From assembly GCF_010093535.1 (NCBI RefSeq), contig NW_022985163.1:2517789-2581788 (forward strand): DNA of 64,000 bases. The letters are read 5' to 3'. Positions 1-10,822 of this stretch are shown piece after piece. Made by a program: the position numbers and the translations under genes. How positions within the stretch are numbered: the first letter of the stretch is position 1; each line of letters begins with the position of its first letter. The notes below the pieces were generated by a model that was not told where the DNA came from, searched no databases, and worked only from the letters and a program-made list of their open reading frames with translations. The stretch comes from Lindgomyces ingoldianus (taxonomy: Eukaryota > Ascomycota > Dothideomycetes > Pleosporales > Lindgomycetaceae).

Positions 1-681
1 CTTATGATGTCTGCGTTACCGCTTGCGAAGATTGGGTTGGTGTTGAAGAGACCCGAATATGTGGACGAGGCGAAAAGGCAGTTTTTGCTACATTGTCAGT
101 ATCTATTTGACACTTCCACGGGACTATTCTTCCACGGCTGGAAATTTGGAGACGGGGAATCAGAATCCAACGACGAGCAGGGACGTTTGGGTCATAACTT
201 CGCGCGAGCGAGATGGGCGAGGGGGAATTCCTGGCTCACGATTGCGATCCCAGATTTCGTTGAACTGCTAGACCTCTCGCCAACGGATCCAACGCGAGTG
301 TTCCTACTCGGCCTTCTCGATGCACAATGCGCAGCCCTCAAGAACCTTCAATGTGAAAATGGCATGTGGCGCACGCTCCTTGACATTCCCGCCAGCGCAG
401 GGAGTTACGAAGAAGCGTCTGCGACCGCGGGCTTCGCCTACGGGATGCTTAAAGCCGTGCGAAAGAGATATATCGGACCGGAGTATCTGGACTGCGCTGT
501 TAAGGCAGTGAAAGCAGTGATTGGGAGGGTTAGTAAGGATGGGGAGTTGCAGGATGTTAGTTTTGGGACGGCTATGGGGCGTGATTTGCAACATTATATG
601 GATATTAAGGTTACGAGTATGCCGTATGGACAGGCGATGGCGATTATGGCTTTGGGGGAGTTTCTGAGGACGTTTATATAG
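1..681 (+). CDS. GH105 unsaturated rhamnogalacturonyl hydrolase, 3' part
   Basis: C-terminal 226 residues of a glycoside hydrolase 105 (YteR/RhiN-like) protein. The frame is open from base 1, so the 5' part lies outside the window. Family enzymes are six-hairpin barrels that remove unsaturated uronic acids left by pectin or rhamnogalacturonan lyases. The family pattern is visible: LFFHGW near residue 41, then RARWARGNSW near residue 70, the EEASATAGFAYGM helix near 137, and a C-terminal SMPYGQAMAIMAL segment. The stop at 679-681 is followed by AT-rich DNA. No intron is seen in this part. GH88 is a related alternative, but the WARGNSW and ASATAGF pattern favours GH105. Whether it is secreted cannot be judged because the N-terminus is missing. 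Confidence 0.85.
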   Translation, partial: LMMSALPLAKIGLVLKRPEYVDEAKRQFLLHCQYLFDTSTGLFFHGWKFGDGESESNDEQGRLGHNFARARWARGNSWLTIAIPDFVELLDLSPTDPTRVFLLGLLDAQCAALKNLQCENGMWRTLLDIPASAGSYEEASATAGFAYGMLKAVRKRYIGPEYLDCAVKAVKAVIGRVSKDGELQDVSFGTAMGRDLQHYMDIKVTSMPYGQAMAIMALGEFLRTFI

Positions 682-886
682 GGGGAAGTACCAAGGCGAC
701 AGATAGAGGGGAAGGAGGTGAAAATATGGGATCGTCATTGTAGAACAGCTAGCCATATTTACAATTAGAAATGCATATGACCAAGGGTCTTCATATATGA
801 GTAGTGATGCAACCGAACATCAACGCTGCACATAAACCCATTAGCCAAATATCTAAATATACATAGGTAGAGCAACTCACATACGC

Positions 887-1828
887 TTAAAATTCGAGAG
901 GATTATTAAGCCCCCTAAGCTTCTTATTCTTGCAAACGTACGATCCAGCTGTGACCTTCGTTCCTCCACTGTAAACCTCTGGGCCTGGAACAACGTACGA
1001 GGATACCGCGGCATGGATATTGACCTTGATTCCGGGGTCGGTGGCCTTGTATGCTCCCGGGAACTTGACAGTCGCCGGGCTGGCGCTTCCACCACCAGAG
1101 ACGGTGAGTTGGTCTACGAAACTGTCAGCATGTTCCCCCATCCCAAATGGATACATAACAAATCCCGGACTCACAACAGCTCATGTAAAATTGAGCGCCG
1201 TTTGCCTGGCCAGCGGTGTGCAGCGCAATGACTTCGGCTCTGAGTAGATAATCGCCAGCCGGGATATCACTAGGAATCTTGACATCCATCTTTCCACAGC
1301 AGGCGTTCAGATCCTTGACACCCCAAAGATCGTTATCGGCAGCGCCCTTACTTGCTGCAGTCCAACCATCCTCGAAGATTTTGAACCATCCAGTAGACCC
1401 GTCTGCGGTTGCAGAATCGGAGACTTTCGTCATGTAAACCATAACAGGGCCGTAGTGGGCGCCACCGATGGCTTCGTTCTTGCATGAACGATCATTAGGT
1501 TGCTTCAATACTTCTCTGTTAGAACTTTGTACTAGAGGAAGAGTGAATGGAGATGAAGGGGGAAGGGAGGACGGACCTGGTGCATCTCAACTGTCACAGT
1601 ATCCCCCGCAGCTACTGCACACTTCCCCGACACACCCTTTGTGCCGCCGACATTGCAACGAATATCGTTACCCGCCACGTTTGTCACGGGTGTGTTTGAA
1701 CCCGTTCCACCAGGCATTCGAACACATGTTGTTCCCTTATCTACACCGTTGACCCAAAGCTCTTGCCAGATGGCATGGCTGGCAGCTTGCTGGACGGCAA
1801 GCGCCGAAGCAAGAAGAAATAACTTCAT
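887..1828 (-). CDS. AA9 lytic polysaccharide monooxygenase (GH61 family), secreted
   Basis: Three exons: 1577-1828, 1175-1502 and 887-1113. The introns are 1503-1576 and 1114-1174, and both are GT-AG and in phase. Together they give 268 residues. A 17-residue signal peptide (MKLFLLASALAVQQAAS) leaves His18 as the mature N-terminus (HAIWQELWVNG), as AA9 requires for the copper histidine brace. The second brace histidine is His100 in GAHYGPV. Gln188 and the axial Tyr190 lie in QFYMSC, and intron 2 splits the codon of the next Tyr. The family oxidatively cleaves cellulose or related glucans. There is no CBM1 or GPI signal at the C-terminus, so this is a single-domain form. The start at 1828 was chosen over the upstream in-frame open stretch because it gives a clean signal peptide. 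A TATAATA sequence lies about 110 bp upstream of the ATG. Confidence 0.93.
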
Positions 1829-2972
1829 GGCTGGAGAACGACGACAGTGCAAATGGGAGAAGAGCGAAGGTGAAGGCGAAGATGACGGGGCGGACAAGAA
1901 CAAGGACAGAACTAGAAGGTCTGACCGAGACGTCCAGTATTATACTCTCCATCCCACAGCCATTTCGTCATGTGGCCTTCCCAAGTTCCTCATATGTCAG
2001 GCGGCGTTATATTACATCTCATATAAACGCCCTCGCTTTCAAGTAAACGCATCTATCCTAGGCTCTCCGCATTGCGCTCCCCCAGAAACGATGCATGAAC
2101 TAGGACGCCACCGGCAGTCGAGTGCATCCGAGAAATTGCGCAAATTGAGCGGGATTCTGGGTTTGGTGAGTCGGTAGGACAAGAGAAGCTTTTCGACGAA
2201 GGAACTTAGATGAAACGTAATCTAACCGGGAGAACGGAGGTAAGAGCCGGAACACAATGAGCATTGCCCACGTAAAAAATGCCAGATTGGTGGAGGGTTA
2301 CAAATATCGCTGGCTAGAATCTGGGGACAGTGTTCGGAGGCGACAGAGGAGATGTGGAGGGTGTGTGATGCGGGGTGCAGTTACGAGGGTGGTGCTGAGC
2401 CGCGATCGATGGGAGAAGATGATGACGCGAACACGTGAAGCGCAAACACCTTCAGAAACATGCCTAGGTTTGTGAGGCCTATGAGAGCCGCGAAGAAACT
2501 CTTCGTTTATGGTCTGTGAGTGAAATGGATGGCTCTCTACCTGGGACTCGGTCAGAAGAAAATTACAACAGTTAAAGATAAATAAGCCATTTGAAACATA
2601 GGTGGAGGGTAGGGGTGGTATATAGTAGAACAAGCATTACATTTCAATAGGATTGGTCTCAGTGTTCTGGAGACTCATTGTTTCGTAAAGGTGCCAACTT
2701 CTAGAGTCATATCAAGAAACCCAGACGAAATAGATTTGAAGGACAGGGGTGGCAGAGTAGCATGGAGATAGAATACCCTCGCAAATCTGGAATCCGGATG
2801 CTATATTTTGATTCAGAAAGCTGGATTTCATTGCGCCTTAATAATGTACGCACCTCAAGGGGTAGCCCTGATGCTAAGCCCGCTTGGCAGCCTACAACCA
2901 AGTCGAGTCGTGCCTCGCCGTGTTTATAGCTTGGAGAATCCACTAGAATCCATCAACAAGCTAGGAGATAAT
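1829..2972. other. Intergenic region between AA9 and 2EXR genes
   Basis: About 1.1 kb with no ORF resembling a known protein. The left part is the presumed AA9 promoter. A plus-strand TATAAA at 2022-2027 has no recognisable gene downstream. Nothing else is supported. Confidence 0.5.
1938..1944 (-). promoter_or_regulatory. TATA-like box upstream of the AA9 gene
   Basis: The minus strand reads TATAATA about 110 bp upstream of the AA9 start codon. Position and orientation suit a core promoter, but this is motif inspection only. Confidence 0.35.
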
Positions 2973-3725
2973 TCACCCCCTCCTAAGCATTCCATAGCGC
3001 GAGCCTGGGTGCGGAACGTTTGGCCTGGCCTGGCCGTGCAAGTATATATGCCACGGCTTCCAGGCATAATCGTAGAAGCTCGTCAACTCGAAGCGCCATC
3101 GCATCTCATTTGTGGCAATCCCCTTGTCACAGTCCATGCAGGACCACCGTCCTAGGAGCGTTGGGTGCCGATTGAGCGCCTCTCTGTGGAGAACGTTGAG
3201 GAGCACCACCTTTCTCACGTTCTTGTAGTACCATATGGATGTCAAGACCATATTGAGCTCCCGCACCCTGTGCTCTCGAGTGGTTGCACTTGTATCCGGC
3301 AGGTCGAGGATGATTGTTAGTGAGTCAAGGCGGAGGGCAGGGTATTTGATGTGATCGAAATGGCACCGGAATGGCTGGAGGGATTCATAGAGACCAGCAG
3401 CAGACGTGTTGATAGACACATGGCGAATGTGGGCAATCTGTGTGGGCTCAAGAACGAGCAGACGGCGCTGGCAGGTGAGGGAGGCGCGGGGGAGCCAATT
3501 GATGTTGTGTGTAGTGTGGGCAAAAGCAAGAAGCTTCGCTTCGACGTACAGCTGGCGGCAGGTGAGGAGGGGCTCGAGGTTCAGCGACGACCTCGGCGGA
3601 GCAAGAACGTGCTCGGGGGGAGAGCCGAAGACAAACTCATAAATCAAAAGACGAAGCTCTGGTGGGATCATGAACAAGGGTGAAGGAGCAAGAGTAGGGA
3701 CGAAAGGCTGGAGGTGAGCATCCAT
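2973..3725 (-). CDS. 2EXR/F-box-like domain protein, uncharacterised
   Basis: An uninterrupted 250-residue ORF. After a short leader, residues 19-60 carry the pattern of the fungal 2EXR/DUF7730 domains: IPPELRLLIYEFVFG, then a spacer, then LLTCRQLYVEAKLL. Such domains resemble F-boxes and are expanded in plant-associated ascomycetes. Their biochemical role is unknown. The rest is a conserved-looking alpha/beta region (LDSLTIILDLPD near residue 133) without catalytic motifs. A CxxC-like WSCMDCDKG element sits near residue 195. No intron is evident. The call rests on the N-terminal motif, and no specific function can be assigned. Confidence 0.75.
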   Translation of the reverse strand: MDAHLQPFVPTLAPSPLFMIPPELRLLIYEFVFGSPPEHVLAPPRSSLNLEPLLTCRQLYVEAKLLAFAHTTHNINWLPRASLTCQRRLLVLEPTQIAHIRHVSINTSAAGLYESLQPFRCHFDHIKYPALRLDSLTIILDLPDTSATTREHRVRELNMVLTSIWYYKNVRKVVLLNVLHREALNRHPTLLGRWSCMDCDKGIATNEMRWRFELTSFYDYAWKPWHIYLHGQARPNVPHPGSRYGMLRRG

Positions 3726-4499
3726 ACTGCCGCATTAACAGGTTGCGAGTATGCAAGGCTTCATGAAGCTACAAAAGCAGAGTCATGATGGGGGGTCTTG
3801 GGGGGGACCGCTCAATGTCATTGGCATGGTGCAACTGCTAATGGGGTCTCTGAGGAGGCTGCGGGGCGGGTGATTGCACTCCAGCGCTCCTTGGACGTAT
3901 GGTTGAGGGCAGAGCAAGGCCGCCCTTCACTGCTACTAAGGGCTTGGTGGTGAGGCTGAGGCGGTTGCTGGGGAAAGAGCAGTTTGCGCAGACCGCAGGG
4001 CGGTGAGTGGGGTTTGCCTGGGGCGGAACACACTGATTGGCTGCAGCTCGTTTCGCCGCGATTCTACCGGCACCTTGCTAGAAGATTCTCGAGCTCCAGC
4101 AGCGACTATATCAGCACGCCCTCAGATTCTGCTTCCTCCTCCCTCTCCTCATCGAATTGCTTCCTCCCAACCAGTCCACTACAGTCGGCCCCATCTTCGA
4201 GTTCTCCCTCTCGAACGCACCTTCCTCCACCCAACCGTCACTCAATTCTTTCTCAAGTCGTAAGTGCCTTCCCCCGCCGACTCGTCCCTGCCTTTGCGTC
4301 TGCTGTGAGGCAGCAACACAAAACAAAAAGTCTCTCTTCTGCTCCCACTACACCTCGCACTGTCTTCCTACTTGCCTTACTGCACACTTTCGTGAATCCG
4401 TATTGAACGTACATGGGCCGAACTGACTCGGCTCACGCACAGTAATTCTCCCTGTCCGCGCCAAACTCCCTTGCCACTCACTTCCCCCAACCCCCCAAA
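3726..4499 (+). promoter_or_regulatory. hsp90 promoter and 5' leader with probable 5'UTR intron
   Basis: A reverse CCAAT box (ATTGG) is at 4036-4040 and a heat-shock-element-like array at 4081-4093. Downstream a good donor (GTAAGT at 4260) pairs with a CTGAC branch-like site near 4423-4427 and an acceptor CAG ending at 4442. This would define a 183-bp intron in the 5' leader, with the start codon 57 bp after it. The stretch from about 4120 to 4499 is CT-rich, as in many highly expressed fungal genes. Short ORFs here are not credible proteins. The promoter role is inferred from position, and the intron needs transcript data. Confidence 0.55.
4081..4093 (+). promoter_or_regulatory. Heat shock element (GAAnnTTCnnGAG)
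   Basis: The sequence reads GAAGATTCTCGAG: three alternating 5-bp units, two perfect (GAA, TTC) and the third GAG. It lies about 420 bp upstream of the hsp90 ATG and about 180 bp upstream of the proposed 5'UTR intron. This is consistent with Hsf1 binding, but functionality is inferred. Confidence 0.5.
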
Positions 4500-6657
4500 A
4501 TGTCGTCTGAGACGTTCGAGTTCCAGGCCGAGATCTCTCAGCTCCTCGGCCTGATCATCAATACTGTCTACTCAAACAAGGAGATCTTCCTACGAGAACT
4601 GATTTCCAATGCTTCCGATGCTCTCGACAAGATCCGGTATGAGGCCCTGTCCGACCCCAGCAAGCTCGACAGTGGCAAGGACCTCCGCATCGACATCATC
4701 CCCGACAAGGAGGGGAAGACCCTGACTATCCAGGATACCGGTATTGGCATGACCAAGGCTGTAAGTTCCTGATCCCTGTAATAATTAAAGACGGCGACTC
4801 ATTTTCACGCAGGACCTCATCAACAATCTCGGCACCATTGCTCGGTCAGGTACTAAGCAGTTCATGGAGGCTCTCACCGCTGGTGCCGATATCTCCATGA
4901 TTGGCCAGTTCGGTGTCGGTTTCTACTCTGCCTACCTTGTGGCTGACCGCGTCTCTGTCGTCTCCAAGCACAACGACGATGAGCAGTACATCTGGGAGTC
5001 AAGTGCCGGTGGTACCTTCAAAATCACTGAGGATACCGAGGGTGAGCAAATCGGTCGTGGTACCAAGATCATCCTCCACCTCAAGGATGAGCAGACCGAC
5101 TACCTGAACGAGAGCAAGATCAAGGAGGTCGTCAAGAAGCACTCCGAGTTCATCTCCTACCCGATCTACCTCCACGTCCTCAAGGAGACCGAGAAGGAGG
5201 TCGAGGATGATGAGGCTGAGGAGGCCGAAGAGGGCGACGAGAAGAAGCCCAAGGTCGAGGAGGTCGATGATGAGGAGGAGGAAAAGAAGAAGAAGACCAA
5301 GAAGGTCAAGGAGTCCAAGATCGAGGAGGAAGAGCTCAACAAGACAAAGCCGATCTGGACCCGAAACCCCCAGGACATCACCCAGGAAGAGTACGCCTCG
5401 TTCTACAAGTCGCTGTCAAATGACTGGGAAGACCACCTTGCAGTCAAGCACTTCTCCGTTGAGGGTCAGCTCGAGTTCCGCGCGATCCTCTTCGTTCCCA
5501 AGCGAGCTCCGTTTGACCTCTTCGAGACCAAGAAGACGAAGAATAACATCAAGCTCTACGTCCGCCGCGTCTTCATCACTGATGATGCGACCGATCTTAT
5601 TCCCGAGTGGCTGAGCTTCATCAAGGGTGTCGTCGATTCGGAAGACCTTCCTCTCAACTTGTCCCGTGAGACTCTCCAGCAGAACAAGATCATGAAGGTT
5701 ATCCGCAAGAACATTGTCAAGAAGACCCTTGAGCTCTTCAACGAGATTGCCGAGGACCGTGAGCAGTTCGACAAGTTCTACTCGGCCTTCAGCAAGAACA
5801 TCAAGCTCGGCATTCATGAGGACTCCCAGAACCGCCAGTCACTCGCCAAGCTCCTTCGATTCAACTCGACCAAGTCTGGCGATGAGACCACGTCTCTCAC
5901 CGACTACATCACCCGCATGCCAGAGCACCAGAAGCAGATGTACTACATCACCGGCGAGTCGCTCAAGGCTGTACAGAAGTCTCCATTCCTTGACTCTCTC
6001 AAGGACAAGGGCTTCGAGGTCTTGTTCTTGGTTGACCCAATCGATGAGTATGCCATGACTCAGCTCAAGGAGTTTGACGGCAAGAAGCTCGTCGACATTA
6101 CCAAGGACTTCGAGCTGGAGGAGTCCGAGGAGGAGAAGAAGCAGCGTGAAGCCGAGGAGAAAGAGTTCGAAGGTCTCGCCAAGAGCCTCAAGAACGTCCT
6201 CGGTGAAAAGGTTGAGAAGGTCGTTGTCAGCCACAAGCTCATCGGCTCACCCTGCGCTATCCGAACCGGTCAGTTTGGTTGGTCTGCTAACATGGAGCGT
6301 ATCATGAAGGCTCAGGCTCTACGTGACACCTCCATGAGCTCCTACATGTCATCGAAGAAGACTTTCGAGATCTCTCCTAAGTCTCCGATCATCAAAGAGC
6401 TCAAGCGCAAGGTCGAGGCTGATGGCGAGGAGGACCGCACCGTCAAGTCCATCACTCTCCTGCTCTTCGAGACCTCTCTCCTCGTCTCTGGCTTCACCAT
6501 CGACGAGCCCGTTCAGTACGCCGAGCGCATCCACAAGCTCGTCTCTCTCGGCCTAAACGTCGACGAGGAGGTCGAGACAGTTGAGGAGGCCAAGGCCGAG
6601 GAGGAAGCTCCGGCTGAGGCGGCAGCAGGCGAGAGCGCTATGGAGGAGGTCGACTAA
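4500..6657 (+). CDS. hsp90: Cytosolic heat shock protein 90
   Basis: Two exons, 4500-4760 and 4813-6657, with a 52-bp GT-AG intron after codon 87. The product is 701 residues, the usual length for fungal Hsp90. The N-terminal GHKL ATPase domain has the family signature [10 protein letters not shown] near residue 24, the nucleotide-binding DTGIGMT near residue 79, and [13 protein letters not shown] just after the intron. A long acidic/lysine-rich linker follows at about residues 215-265. The middle domain has the catalytic-loop arginine region ([11 protein letters not shown]). The C-terminus ends in MEEVD, the docking tail for TPR co-chaperones. It acts as a homodimeric ATP-driven chaperone for kinases and transcription factors. 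Codon use is strongly C-ending, as expected for high expression. Confidence 0.99.
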
Positions 6658-7927
6658 ACGGTTCAGGCGGGAGCAAAAGTTCGGCGCTTGGATTCCCCAT
6701 TTTCATGTGTTAATGTCTTTTTTTCCCTTTTTACCTCCACAACGCTTCTTGCATGGCAGGTTAATATCCTGCGGCGTCTTTCAGAGTGGGTGGAGAAATG
6801 ACTGGATGGATTCCCAAACGTGTACTCTAGGTAGACCACTGATGGCTCTGGTCATCTAATTCTCTCAGTAGCGAGGTTATGAATTGATGTGAGGAATTTT
6901 CAAATGAATAAGGGTCACGACTTGCTGTGCATCCAAACGTGTTCGCTTTCCACATGTATGCATTGTTGCAGATCAGAAGTAGAAACATGAAGATTGACTT
7001 CAGACAGGGGGCGGAGTGCTCATCTCCCCTGCAGTGATGTTCAACAAAATTCACAATAGTATGTTCCTTCCTCTACCCCCTCGACCTCGATCCGACATAA
7101 CACCTAACCCTAATTTCACTGAACTCATTGCTCGAGGATATCATTCCATACTTTCTACGGGATGGTCAAACCTCTTTAATTTCCGGAGTGCAGTAAGCCA
7201 TCTATGTCTTTCAAAAGCAGTTTCACGAAGTCAAGGTTAGCAGGTCAATGCTGCCCCTTTGTTTCTCAGCATGGCTAATCTCAATAGTAGAAGTATGTGC
7301 AATGCTGCAAGGTGAGAATTTCACTGCCATGTCTCACTCAAGCCCCTATCTCTAGGGCCCAATATTTTCCTCCCGAGGCCCTTCACTGTATGGCTATCTC
7401 GTTGAAGTTTCCACTGTATCATACGCAGGACCTTAATCAATTCAAACCCTCACCCACAAACAACATCCTTCTCATCTCAAGACACTACGATCTCTCCCAC
7501 ACCATCTCCTTTAACCCCCCAAAGGCCTCTCCGCCCATCAAACCCAACAAACACCTCCTCAACCAACTGACATGCGGACCTATCCCCCTTCCTCATCAAC
7601 AAAAACGGTATACTCGCATTTCATAAAATCCCAACAACCCACCTATCCTTGTAAACGGTGGCCCAGGACCCATTTACTCATTTTCCGTCGTGAAAAAAAG
7701 AGTGAGCAGCAGACCCAACGCATCTAGCAAGAAGCGACATCTTCGGCTACTGTTTTGCTTGTTTCAGACATTCTGGCCAGACGCGTGTGGAAGGGTTTCA
7801 GGTCAATTATGTGAAACCCCTGCTAACGCTGAGTGGAAACATGATGTTGATTCCAGATTAGAGCTCGGCCATGAGTGTTTCTTTATCTGTGTCGGAGAGC
7901 TAGGCATCGGAGAGGATACAATATTCT
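6658..7927. other. hsp90 3' flank and gene-free DNA
   Basis: About 1.27 kb. The first 200 bp is probably the hsp90 3'UTR. The rest has only short ORFs without recognisable domains. A weak WLNGGPG-like stretch near 7650 suggested a carboxypeptidase remnant but could not be extended. Confidence 0.45.
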
Positions 7928-9593
7928 TTAGGAGGAAGCAGCTACATAGAGTATATAGAGTGGTGTTGTCGAGTCTGCTGATGCTTCGGCGGCGGCTGTT
8001 TGCGTCGCTAGAGGCGTGCGGAAGTAGGCCTGGAGACTGAGATATGTGTTGTTGAAATATTGGTATTGGAAGCCGAGGATGGAGTTGGAAGTGAGGAGGA
8101 GGATTTTCCACCGCGGATCGAGTGGTGTGTCCCAATCTGTGCTGCCGTCGAGAGCTTGGCTGATGATACTAACTGTGATTCCACGAAGTTTGATTTCTGG
8201 CTGGTCGTTGGCACTACTACTGTGGAGTCTCAGGATATCCATTTTTCGTGTTATTCAGGCCTAGAACAAGTATTATGTTGAATGCACCGACCAGCGACCT
8301 TCTCCGAAACGGTGCTAATCTGGGGTCCAAGATAGCAGGAACCGGGACACGGAAGACTCTAGCCTGTCACTATATCCAACTCTGACGAAGGTAAGAACCT
8401 AGAGCTGTCATTGCTGAAGCCAGAGCTAAGCGAAAATCACATAGACATCATTTACACTGACCGAATAGTCCACAACAATCGATAACCGGGCGCTTAGTCT
8501 TGAAAACCCTAAGAGTGCAAGAACATGGTTCCTCGGGTCGCTACATTCCTTTGCAGAAGGCCGTCACACCATACTTAGGAATGAAGATCTATTCCCGTCG
8601 GCAATACCCCAAGGTAATCCTTGCTACGAAACTTCTTGACGATGTGGCGTCAACGAGGGAGATCTTGTAGCATGAGTTTGACGTCAGTGTATGAGATATT
8701 TGCGTCCACCTTCTTGGAAACATCATAGCTATCTTCAAGTTTTGCATCCTCGAAGATGTCCCCAATGTAGAAAAAGAATGTGTTGGCGATAAGGTTGGAT
8801 CCCGGTAAATTCCTAAGCCCACACATGATACCTACTACTTTCTTCATGACAAAAATTCCTGAAAACCCCATAGCCTGTAATAATGCGGTCTTTATATAGC
8901 TATTCCAGCGCTGTCACTATTTTTGGTTCAGAAGGGTCTTGAATACTCGACAGGAAACCGGAGGCATCGTGCTGATTTCGAAACCATTCCAGCTCCCCAG
9001 GAATATCTCCTTACTCTTGTACCCCCTGTTCAACGAGCGCTTTTCCCCACAGAAAGAATAAGGCCGTGCCATAGTCGCTCGCATCTCCGATTTTCCCAAG
9101 CTGCGCAATAACTTCTCCCACACTGCTGTAGATCCTCGACATAATCCCTGGTAGTTAGACTCTTTTAAATCCCGTTGATTCTTGCAAAAATGTACGCACA
9201 ACGCTTGCGCAAGTCCATTCTTCCGAAGAAGTCCTAGCGCGGAGAAGAGGTTCGTGGTTGCGGCGACGTCAACGACGTGTACGACGATGGCGGGTTTTGC
9301 TATTGGGGAACCCCAGACGTAGGATAAGACTTTGTAAATTAGTCGGCCTAGAGATCCGCCGTGCGCATGGATAATTGAATTGGGGAGGAGAAAGACTGGC
9401 TGGGTTTGAGGATGAGAAGTCGTAGTTCATGGGCGCTAAAGGTTTGGTGTAGTATTTTGTATGGTTTTCTAGAAGCTTTGGAGGAGGCTATAATGCTTAG
9501 ACTATGAGATAACACTCCTGTGTTCTGGTCACTGTTTTCGGCATGGTGTTTAATAGAACCTAGTACTGATCCTACTGTTACTGATGGTAGCAA
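7928..9593 (-). pseudogene. Decayed HET-domain (heterokaryon incompatibility-like) gene
   Basis: Fragments of a HET protein occur in the right order on the minus strand but in different frames with stops. The N-terminal lead HELRLLILKPSQ lies near 9400, followed by a stop. After a frameshift come YKVLSYVWGSP near 9315, TTNLFSALGLLRKNG near 9230, and CKNQRDLKESNYQ near 9170, the place of the canonical CINQ-D-ER motif. Further on are ALLGFSRL and VVDYSVSVNDVY near 8440-8515, corresponding to the usual ALLGL and DYS-SV-EVY. Then SWTPD lies near 8325, and an IKLRGITV piece near 8190. Intact family members trigger programmed cell death after non-self recognition. Here several frameshifts and stops rule out a full product. 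The outer limits are approximate, and the 5' end abuts repeat-like DNA. Confidence 0.75.
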
Positions 9594-10235
9594 TCTCTTG
9601 GCAGTTTGGACGAAAGTGAATTGCCTTCCGTTACTGTACGGTTAATGAGGCTATAGTTACTGCAGTAGCTGCCTATACCAATTAATGTACCAATTAATTT
9701 CGTGTTTTGGTAACGCGTTCACGGAGGACATTTTCGCGTGTAGTACGAGGGCTGCTGTGGAACAGGGCGTGTTTAAATGCGCACTACTACACTAGATTTT
9801 GTGCTTTTTCAACTGTCCTATCTATTGTTAGTACAGAGTAGTGAACTAACTCCCTAATTTACCTACTTCTTGCCTGTAATATTGCCTCTATTGTCACTAT
9901 AAGTATGCGAAAGCTCCTTTAAGCCCTACGTAGCACTTAAAGCTCGCAGCAACAGTACGCTGTTGCTAGCCTAAGCACTCTAGAGCCTCACTTTGCAAGC
10001 TCTCATCGCCTTACGAAGTTAAGGACTGCAAGATTGTGTTAGAATTAAGCCCTCTAAAGCCCCTAGAAACACTAGTTACTGCAGCAACTGCACCAAACAG
10101 TCGCTTCACAGTTAATTAACTTAGTAGTAACTACTACAGCCTATAAGCCCGTTTTAATTCACCCTATCCGTAAGAACAAAACTATATTGCCGCCAGTACC
10201 ACCTCAAAAACACTAGTAACAGTAACAGTTGCGTC
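9594..10235. repeat. Repeat-like, AT-skewed DNA, possible transposon remnant
   Basis: A gene-free stretch with composition unlike its neighbours and rich in CTA/TTA/GTTACTG words. An 18-bp near-duplicate (AGTTACTGCAGTAGCTGC near 9655; AGTTACTGCAGCAACTGC near 10075) recurs. CTGTTACTG near 9575 has an inverted match, CAGTAACAG, near 10220, which could be terminal repeats. The flanking dinucleotides do not match (TA versus TT), so insertion boundaries are uncertain. No transposase could be read. Confidence 0.35.
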
Positions 10236-10822
10236 CTGTTAACCACCATGGTTTTCGGGTCCGTTGAAAGTCGGGCAGCCACAGCCAGACACTGCAGTGT
10301 GAAAACGTAGTAGAATATGAAGGTACTCCGAGTAGGTCCTGCTCTGCATATGACAGTCGAAACGGTAACTAGGCATTGACTTCTGGCGGGGGTGAACGAG
10401 CTTGGAGGACCTGCAGGATGTACTCCTTGATGCTGTATTGGACAGTACTGTCATGCGTGTGATGAAAAATAAGTGGGGCTGTGGAAACTGTAGATGTTAA
10501 AAGGTTTTTAGAATTAGCTTAGGCCGTCTCTCGACGTGTGTGTAATCCACGCAATAATCGGAAATATATGGTCGTCCCACTCGCTAGCAGTTAGAGCTGT
10601 CGGCCTAGAAGCCCCCTCAAAAGCCCCAAAAGTGGTTCAGATGCTTTAGTATTCATCGTTCATATATGTTGGATCCACTTCGATGATTGTAGAAACATTA
10701 TCGCGATCAAGTTGCGGATGCGGCGGTATGCACTCTGGGATTCGCCAAACATCCCTGTTTCGCTGTTCGACTACATCGTTGCCTAATCCATGACAGCCTT
10801 GCAGAATCAAGAACTGCAGCAG
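10236..10822. other. Intergenic, nothing recognised
   Basis: Downstream flank of the F-box gene. Only short ORFs without domain similarity are present. Confidence 0.4.

Noticed and set aside
5166..6534. Long ORFs on the opposite strand and other frame inside hsp90
   Set aside because: Shadows of biased codon use in a strongly expressed gene; Ser/Arg/Leu-rich with no family pattern.
7297..7720. Possible serine carboxypeptidase remnant (VNGGPGP near 7650)
   Set aside because: Only seven residues match and neither side extends, so chance is likely.
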